From JBLIKP01 sp047635375 (GTDB lineage Bacteria > Bacteroidota > Bacteroidia > Sphingobacteriales > Sphingobacteriaceae): a DNA stretch of 21,760 nucleotides. Below, in pieces: positions 17,371 to 21,760 of the stretch. The DNA is taken from contig JBLIKP010000033.1 of the NCBI GenBank assembly GCA_047635375.1, forward strand, positions 1-21,760. The letters are read 5' to 3'. A program made the position numbers and the translations under genes. Within the stretch, counting starts at the first letter, position 1. Each line of letters begins with the position of its first letter. The notes under the pieces were generated by a model that saw only the letters and a program-made list of their open reading frames with translations, made no database searches and had not been told where the DNA came from.

Positions 17371-17393
17371 ATACATTGCAGTAACAAATGTAT
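17371..17393. promoter_or_regulatory. Inverted repeat upstream of paralog 3
   Basis: ATACATT and AATGTAT (17371-17377, 17387-17393) are perfect 7-nt arms separated by nine bases. They lie between the paralog 2 terminator and the ATG at 17423, where the paralog 3 promoter should be. It may be an operator. No good TAnnTTTG element is seen in this gap. Confidence 0.3.
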
Positions 17394-17422
17394 TACCCTT
17401 ACACACAATTAATTTTTAAAAC

Positions 17423-19687
17423 ATGAGAACTATTGCGAAGCAATTCCTGCGATTCAGCGGATTTTTTGTCATTTTCCTAATTTTTACGATTCCAGTTTTT
17501 TCGCAGAATGGCGGCGGGCCAGATGCCTACGGGTATGGCTGGAGGTCAAGTGCTGCAACAAATGGACCCACAGCAGAATGGCATGACCTCACGGATGCTA
17601 CAAAGTGGAAAGGAGTTTTAGACTTCTCTGATAAGTTTGACGATGATAATTTCTTTGGACCCTTGAACTTTAGTTTTGAGTTCCCTTATTATTGGTACAC
17701 ACGTAATGAACTTTATATTGGGTCAAATGGGTATGTAAGTTTTAACCCACAAAATATTTCCGCAGGCTTCCCTTCCATTCCACAAATAGGGGGTAAAGGA
17801 GATGATTATTTAGCGCCCTTCCTTGCCGATTTAACTGGTGGAGGTGATATAAACGCATCAAAATTTTTATTCTACACCGACTTTAAAGACACCGTAATTA
17901 TTTCCTTTGAGGATATTCCATGGTTTAATCCAGGGGGTGGCCCAACAGGAGCAAATACTTTTCAAGTGGTGTTGAGCCGTCCAGATAGCAGTATTACTTT
18001 TAATTATGGTGGTCAATCAGGTGGGCCATCAAACAGCCAAACTGAAGATTTTCTTAGTATTGGAATTGAAAATGTAAGCGGACGTGTTGGGATTCAACAA
18101 TCCAGAGACTTACAATCCATTCAAATGTTCCCGGTAGGAATGAGTCGTGCGAATCCATTTTCAATAAAATTTTACAAACCTGCAACTTCAGATTATTCTA
18201 CAAAGGATTTGAGAGTACTTTGGAATTCTAAAAAAGGTACCCAAGGAGTCTTTGCTGCCATGGGTGGTGAAGATAGAGATGCAGTAACCAATATTTTTAA
18301 CCAAGGTTTAGAGCCAGGACCAAAGTCCATCCTTCAAGGTGAAGTTAAAATTGGAAACACGGTAATTGGTGAGGTAAATACTTTCACAAGACCTATTGAA
18401 CCTGGCCAAAATGATTTATTTAAATTTAATGGGGTGAAAATTCCATTAGATGAAACTGGAGTTGTTACGTTTAAAACAACATTAAATTACCCAGATGATG
18501 ATGTGAAAAATAATAACACCATTACTCACATGACTACTGTAGTCGATACTTCACTTGCAGAATTAGAACTGCGTCATGATGATAAGGGAAGAAACGGTGG
18601 GCTTTCATTCGTAGGTGCTTCGAATTTCTCAGCAGGAATTGGAACTTACATAGAGCCGCCATATTACCCAGTAAAAATAACAGCTGTTACTGTTAACCTT
18701 TCATCCGCTTCTGCTTCAGCGCCTCCAGGAGGTCCGGCAAGATTAGAAGTTTATGATGATGACGGTCTGAACTTAGCAGGTGAAAGAGATGGAAGCCCTG
18801 GAACTCTCCTGTTTCAAGGAGATATTGCTGCAGGAGTTGCTGGCGAGAACAGGATTGAAATCCCAGATGGGGGTGTTCAACTAAATAGTGGTGGAGTGTT
18901 TATTGGAGCACTTCAAGGGGCTACCACCGTATATATTGGCACAGATAATACAGCGCCACATTCTTTTACTTCCTTTGAAGTTATTAATGGTGAGTTTGTT
19001 CCATTTAGAAATAGAAACACTGAGGATGCAATGATTGGTATTGTAATCTCAAAAGGTGATGTAACCTTGGTTGAGGATTTAGCAGTTACTAAAATTATTT
19101 CTCCTGATTCAGCAACCGATTACTCTGAGGCAGTTCCAATGACTGTTGAGTTGTCTAACCTTTCGGGCGTGGATATTTCAGGACCTTTTGAAATTAGTTA
19201 CTCAGTAAATAGTCGTCAAGAGGTTTTTGACACAATCCCAGAGACCTTCGTGATTTCTGCAGGAGCAACTGCCGAGTATACTTTTAAAAACACTACTGCC
19301 CGTCCACCAGCACCAAAAACTAAGTTTGACTCGGTATGTGTGAAAAGTTACTTGACTAATGATTTTGTTCCTAGTAACAATCAACTGTGCTATAAAACTA
19401 AATCGAAGGTTGGATTTGATACTGAAATCCCAGGATTTTCGCTTTTCCCTAACCCAACAAGTTCGATTGTTAATCTAGAATTACGCGTTATAAATGAAAA
19501 TGATGTGCAATTTGAGTTGTTTTCAAATGACGGAAAACTGCTTTTAAGCAAGAATTTTGGGAAACAAACCCTCGGAAACACTAATTTGAAATTAAATTTG
19601 CCCAATATTCCGACTGGAATTTATGCCTATAAAGTAACAAACGGTGAGAAGTCTCAACGTGGACTTTTGGCGGTAACATCAAGATAA
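17423..19687 (+). CDS. T9SS-secreted protein, tandem paralog 3 of 3
   Basis: This 754-residue exported protein is the third copy of the family. The signal peptide is about 1-27 (hydrophobic 13-26, ending VFS before QNGGG). The N-terminal domain carries DAYGYGW, FGPLNFSFEF, GSNGYVSF, YTDFKDTVIIS and TFQVVLSR. The acidic loop DDDG...GERDGSPG is at 445-460, then LNSGGVFIGALQG and FEVINGEFVPFRNR. A CARDB-like domain starts at about 550 (VTKIISPDS), ending with RPPAPKTKF. The type A sorting domain begins near 672 (LFPNPTSS, IPTGIYAYKV). The 142-bp upstream gap contains a terminator and an inverted repeat, so this gene probably has its own promoter. It is followed by another terminator. Function is unknown. 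Confidence 0.85.
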   Translation: MRTIAKQFLRFSGFFVIFLIFTIPVFSQNGGGPDAYGYGWRSSAATNGPTAEWHDLTDATKWKGVLDFSDKFDDDNFFGPLNFSFEFPYYWYTRNELYIGSNGYVSFNPQNISAGFPSIPQIGGKGDDYLAPFLADLTGGGDINASKFLFYTDFKDTVIISFEDIPWFNPGGGPTGANTFQVVLSRPDSSITFNYGGQSGGPSNSQTEDFLSIGIENVSGRVGIQQSRDLQSIQMFPVGMSRANPFSIKFYKPATSDYSTKDLRVLWNSKKGTQGVFAAMGGEDRDAVTNIFNQGLEPGPKSILQGEVKIGNTVIGEVNTFTRPIEPGQNDLFKFNGVKIPLDETGVVTFKTTLNYPDDDVKNNNTITHMTTVVDTSLAELELRHDDKGRNGGLSFVGASNFSAGIGTYIEPPYYPVKITAVTVNLSSASASAPPGGPARLEVYDDDGLNLAGERDGSPGTLLFQGDIAAGVAGENRIEIPDGGVQLNSGGVFIGALQGATTVYIGTDNTAPHSFTSFEVINGEFVPFRNRNTEDAMIGIVISKGDVTLVEDLAVTKIISPDSATDYSEAVPMTVELSNLSGVDISGPFEISYSVNSRQEVFDTIPETFVISAGATAEYTFKNTTARPPAPKTKFDSVCVKSYLTNDFVPSNNQLCYKTKSKVGFDTEIPGFSLFPNPTSSIVNLELRVINENDVQFELFSNDGKLLLSKNFGKQTLGNTNLKLNLPNIPTGIYAYKVTNGEKSQRGLLAVTSR

Positions 19688-19732
19688 TAAGATACTTTCT
19701 TACCATAAACGTTTGACGAAGTTAAGTGGATT

Positions 19733-19762
19733 AAGGCTCCTCAATTATTGAGGAGCCTTTTT
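19733..19762 (+). terminator. Intrinsic terminator after paralog 3
   Basis: The perfect 12-bp stem AAGGCTCCTCAA/TTGAGGAGCCTT (19733-19744 with 19748-19759) has a 3-nt loop and is followed by a T tract to 19762. Confidence 0.9.
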
Positions 19763-19798
19763 CGTGAAAAAAGAAATGAAATATTTTTCATTATTTCT

Positions 19799-19828
19799 TT
19801 TGACAATTGAAAAAACGCCTTACATTTG
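19799..19828 (+). promoter_or_regulatory. Predicted promoter of tRNA-Phe
   Basis: TTTG at 19799-19802 and TACATTTG at 19821-19828 are separated by 18 bp, close to the Bacteroidota consensus TTTG-N19-TAnnTTTG. The tRNA starts 11 bp beyond the second element. Confidence 0.75.
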
Positions 19829-19838
19829 CAGTCCACAC

Positions 19839-19914
19839 GGTGCCATAGCTCAGTCGGTAGAGCAAAGGACTGAAAATCCTTGTGTCGCTGGTTCGATTCC
19901 AGCTGGCACCACCA
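19839..19914 (+). tRNA. tRNA-Phe (anticodon GAA)
   Basis: The gene is 76 nt with a full cloverleaf. Acceptor arms GGTGCCA/TGGCACC pair perfectly. The D-arm is GCTC/GAGC, and the anticodon stem AAGGA/TCCTT encloses loop CTGAAAA, giving anticodon GAA. The T-arm is GCTGG/CCAGC with loop TTCGATT. Discriminator A is followed by an encoded CCA. It has its own promoter and terminator, and no other tRNA lies beside it. Confidence 0.97.
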
Positions 19915-19916
19915 AA

Positions 19917-19944
19917 AGCCCCTTTTTTAAGGGGCTTTTTTTTT
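19917..19944 (+). terminator. Intrinsic terminator after tRNA-Phe
   Basis: AGCCCCTT/AAGGGGCT (19917-19924 with 19929-19936) has loop TTTT and a run of nine T (19936-19944). It begins three bases after the CCA end. Confidence 0.9.
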
Positions 19945-19946
19945 GC

Positions 19947-19991
19947 AATGCCTCCAAAAAGAACCTGTCTTTTTGGAGGCATTTTTTTTTT
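19947..19991. terminator. Second, very stable terminator hairpin
   Basis: A perfect 16-bp stem (19947-19962 with 19968-19983; core GCCTCC-A5-GA/TC-T5-GGAGGC) with a 5-nt loop is followed by a T run to 19991. It lies two bases after the first terminator's T tract and has no gene of its own, so it acts as a backup. Confidence 0.85.
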
Positions 19992-20058
19992 AAAAACAAC
20001 CTCTACATACAAGGATAAAATATGTGGTTTATGATGCCTTTTTTAATTAAAATATGTC

Positions 20059-20066
20059 TACTTTTG
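20059..20066 (+). promoter_or_regulatory. Predicted -7 element for the surface-protein operon
   Basis: TACTTTTG followed by CAC matches TAnnTTTG. Transcription would start near 20073, leaving about 50 nt to the ATG at 20123. No exact TTTG is present at -33; that position is T-rich. Confidence 0.55.
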
Positions 20067-20122
20067 CACGCTATTAATTTTTGGCTTTTACACCTCAAAG
20101 TATATTGAGGAAAAAATTAAAA

Positions 20123-20632
20123 ATGAAAATAATTATTATTTCAGTCTTCCTTTTTCTTACTTCCTCAGAAAGGTATTTGCATGCACAGACTTTCTCTCAA
20201 AGTGTCATTGGTTCGACAGGATTTGTTGGTACATCACCGAATGGTTCAATGGCGTGGACTGTTGGAGAATCGCTGATCCTAACAGATTCATCTTCTTCTT
20301 TCTCTTCAGGGTTTCATCAGCCGTATTCAGTCATTGAGTCAAAGATGAGGGGTTTTGTCCTTCCAGAAGGATTTTCTCCAAATGGCGATGAAATAAATGA
20401 TTTATTTGTAATCGAAGGGATTCAAAATCATCCTAATAACTCAATTGTAGTCTTTAATCGTTGGGGAAATAAAGTATTCTTTGCCAATCCATACAATAAT
20501 TCATGGGATGGCAAATCAGCTTTCGGAATCAGAATTGGTGGAGATGATCTACCTATTGGTACTTACTTCTATATTCTTGATTTGGGAGACAATACAGCTG
20601 CGATTAAAGGGACTATATATCTTAATAGATAA
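20123..20632 (+). CDS. Short T9SS surface protein with type B (gliding-motility-associated, CHU_C) sorting domain
   Basis: This 169-residue exported protein is built almost only of a signal peptide, a short module and a sorting domain. I chose the ATG at 20123 because it opens a clean signal peptide (MKIIIISVFLFLTSS, cleaved after LHA before QTF) and GAGGA lies ~13 nt upstream; the in-frame TTG at 20081 would add 14 residues before it. Residues ~20-65 hold the motif WTVGE ... SGFHQPY, frequent in secreted proteins of this phylum. From ~75 on, GFSPNGDEINDLF, FNRWGNKVF and GTYFYILDLG identify the type B C-terminal domain (TIGR04131/PF13585), which directs T9SS export and surface retention in SprB-like proteins. 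The stop is six bases before the collagen-like gene, so the two form an operon. No porP/sprF partner gene is next to it here. Confidence 0.85.
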   Translation: MKIIIISVFLFLTSSERYLHAQTFSQSVIGSTGFVGTSPNGSMAWTVGESLILTDSSSSFSSGFHQPYSVIESKMRGFVLPEGFSPNGDEINDLFVIEGIQNHPNNSIVVFNRWGNKVFFANPYNNSWDGKSAFGIRIGGDDLPIGTYFYILDLGDNTAAIKGTIYLNR

Positions 20633-20638
20633 AATAAA

Positions 20639-21760
20639 ATGAAAAAACAAACATTCCGTTCTGCGAGTTTTATGGTGGTTATGTTTTGCTTTATGCATAC
20701 ATTTTCTTATGGTCAAGCTCCACAGGCATTTAATTATCAGTCTATTGTCCGTAATACTTTTGGTGATCCAATGGTGAATAAAGATATCATTGTGAGAGCA
20801 ACGATTCACGATGGTTCCGCAAATGGAACTTCTGTGTATCAGGAAATACATGACATAACAACATCTCAATTTGGGTTGATAAATATTGAAATTGGAAATG
20901 GTTCAATGGTCAACGGAGTATTCTCCGCAATTAACTGGGCGGTAAATTCAAAATGGATTGAAATAGAAGCCGACTTCGGAAGCGGATATATTGTAATGGG
21001 AACTTCACAGCTATTAAGTGTCCCTTATGCACTTAATTTTGCGCCAGGAGCAGCACCTGAAGGCAAAGAAGGTCCTGAAGGTCCAGCTGGAACCGATGGT
21101 GTTGATGGATCCGATGGTCCTATCGGCCCAATTGGAGCAACAGGAAACAACGGAGCCGCAGGAACTAACGGAATAGATGGAGACGACGGAGCCACAGGAA
21201 TCAACGGAACTAACGGAGCAGCCGGAAGGGATGGAATTCAAGGAGCCGACGGAGACGCAGGAACTAAAGGAACAGCCGGAACCAACGGAGCCGCAGGAAT
21301 TAATGGAATAGATGGAGACGATGGAGCTGCAGGAATCAACGGAACCAACGGAAATACAGGAGCCGCAGGGACTGACGGAGCTGACGGAATTCAAGGAGCT
21401 GCAGGAGCTCAAGGAAACCCAGGAGCCGACGGAGCCGCAGGAACTAACGGAACCAACGGAATAGATGGAGACGACGGAGCTGCAGGAATCAACGGAACCA
21501 ACGGAATAGATGGAGACGATGGAGCTGCTGGAATCAACGGAACTAACGGAACCAACGGAATCGATGGAGACGACGGAGCTGCAGGAATCAACGGAACTAA
21601 CGGAATCAACGGAATAGATGGAGGCGATGGAGCTGCTGGAATCAACGGAACTAACGGAACCAACGGAATCGATGGAGACGACGGAGCTGCAGGAATCAAC
21701 GGAACTAACGGAACCAACGGAATAGATGGAGACGACGGAGCTGCTGGAATCAACGGAACT
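20639..21760 (+). CDS. Collagen-like G-X-Y repeat surface protein (3' end outside window)
   Basis: The frame runs open from the ATG at 20639 to the window end, 374 residues, and is unfinished. A signal peptide covers residues 1-25 (cleaved after SYG before QAPQ). Residues ~27-140 are a beta-rich head found at the N-terminus of many Flavobacteriia fibre-like proteins (PQAFNYQSIVRN ... QLLSVPYALNF). From residue 142 to the end (233 residues) every third residue is Gly without interruption, the signature of a collagen triple helix. Early triplets include Pro (GPE, GPA, GPI); later ones are almost only GID, GDD, GAA, GIN and GTN. A trimeric surface fibre is inferred. The C-terminal sorting or adhesion domain is not visible. 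It is probably co-transcribed with the type B protein, six bases upstream. Gly is nearly always GGA and Asn AAC in the repeat, unlike neighbouring genes. Confidence 0.9.
   Translation, partial: MKKQTFRSASFMVVMFCFMHTFSYGQAPQAFNYQSIVRNTFGDPMVNKDIIVRATIHDGSANGTSVYQEIHDITTSQFGLINIEIGNGSMVNGVFSAINWAVNSKWIEIEADFGSGYIVMGTSQLLSVPYALNFAPGAAPEGKEGPEGPAGTDGVDGSDGPIGPIGATGNNGAAGTNGIDGDDGATGINGTNGAAGRDGIQGADGDAGTKGTAGTNGAAGINGIDGDDGAAGINGTNGNTGAAGTDGADGIQGAAGAQGNPGADGAAGTNGTNGIDGDDGAAGINGTNGIDGDDGAAGINGTNGTNGIDGDDGAAGINGTNGINGIDGGDGAAGINGTNGTNGIDGDDGAAGINGTNGTNGIDGDDGAAGINGT
21458..21760 (+). repeat. 45/54-bp tandem repeat array within the collagen-like gene
   Basis: One 45-bp unit (21458-21502) is followed by four 54-bp units starting at 21503, 21557, 21611 and 21665, and a partial unit from 21719. 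Units encode GID GDD GAA GIN GTN plus GTN or GIN. Units alternate in codon choice, so 21503-21610 and 21611-21718 are 108-bp copies that differ at only two bases. This suggests recent duplication. Confidence 0.9.

Noticed and set aside
19764..20018. Open frames on both strands across the tRNA (84 and 73 codons)
   Set aside because: They translate the tRNA-Phe gene and its terminators; the plus-strand peptide (AIAQSVEQRTENPCVAGS) is a well-known false product of tRNA sequence.
20081..20083. TTG at 20081 as start of the type B protein
   Set aside because: It would put 14 polar residues before the signal peptide and leave only about 8 nt of leader after the predicted promoter; the ATG at 20123 fits better.
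21014..21753. Long minus-strand open frames with Pro/Ser or Gly/Ser repeats
   Set aside because: They are antisense shadows of the collagen-like repeat: the GGA-rich periodic sequence simply lacks stop codons in the opposite strand. The plus frame has a signal peptide and a recognised head domain.
19839..21760. Integrated mobile element at tRNA-Phe
   Set aside because: No integrase and no second copy of the tRNA 3' end is seen in the window; downstream genes look like ordinary surface-protein genes.
21062..21760. CRISPR array or phage tail-fibre cluster
   Set aside because: The repeats have no spacers and encode G-X-Y triplets in one frame. The head domain and signal peptide indicate a cellular exported protein, and no phage genes are nearby.

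Overview
The window is typical of a Bacteroidota genome, most likely Flavobacteriales. It is AT-rich and has no clear Shine-Dalgarno sites. Several intergenic gaps carry promoter elements of the form TAnnTTTG. At least six genes encode secreted proteins: five end in a type A type IX secretion (T9SS) C-terminal sorting domain, and one ends in a type B (gliding-motility-associated) domain. A DUF4290 gene next to murA also fits this phylum. The species cannot be named from the sequence alone.

Layout. 1-1027 (+): the 3' end of gpmI (cofactor-independent phosphoglycerate mutase), overlapping a small lipoprotein gene and closed by a strong hairpin shared with the convergent M20 dipeptidase gene (1030-2397, -). 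2683-7477 (+): two translationally adjacent T9SS cargo genes. The first is interrupted just after its signal peptide by a run of nine C that leaves the start out of frame with the 884-residue body. A 14-nt perfect inverted repeat brackets this leader. 7489-12402 (-): a compact run uvrD/pcrA - DUF4290 - murA - paaY-like; this MurA has Asp where the classical catalytic Cys would be. 12767-19687 (+): three tandem paralogous T9SS proteins of about 740-750 residues, each followed by its own terminator. 19839-19914 (+): tRNA-Phe(GAA) with a good promoter and two back-to-back terminators. 20123-21760 (+): a short type B-sorted surface protein, then a collagen-like G-X-Y repeat protein that runs off the window.

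How it fits together. The minus-strand block and gpmI are housekeeping: glycolysis, DNA repair, peptidoglycan precursor synthesis, peptide turnover. The plus-strand block is a surface and secretome region. No T9SS machinery gene is present here, so the cargo depends on a secretion system encoded elsewhere. The least ordinary pieces are the C9 tract plus inverted repeat in the 2683 gene (possible on/off switching, or a sequencing error), the triplicated unknown secreted family, and the proline-poor, Asp/Asn-rich collagen-like protein with a 54/108-bp nucleotide periodicity. No CRISPR array, insertion sequence, phage gene or recombinase is visible.
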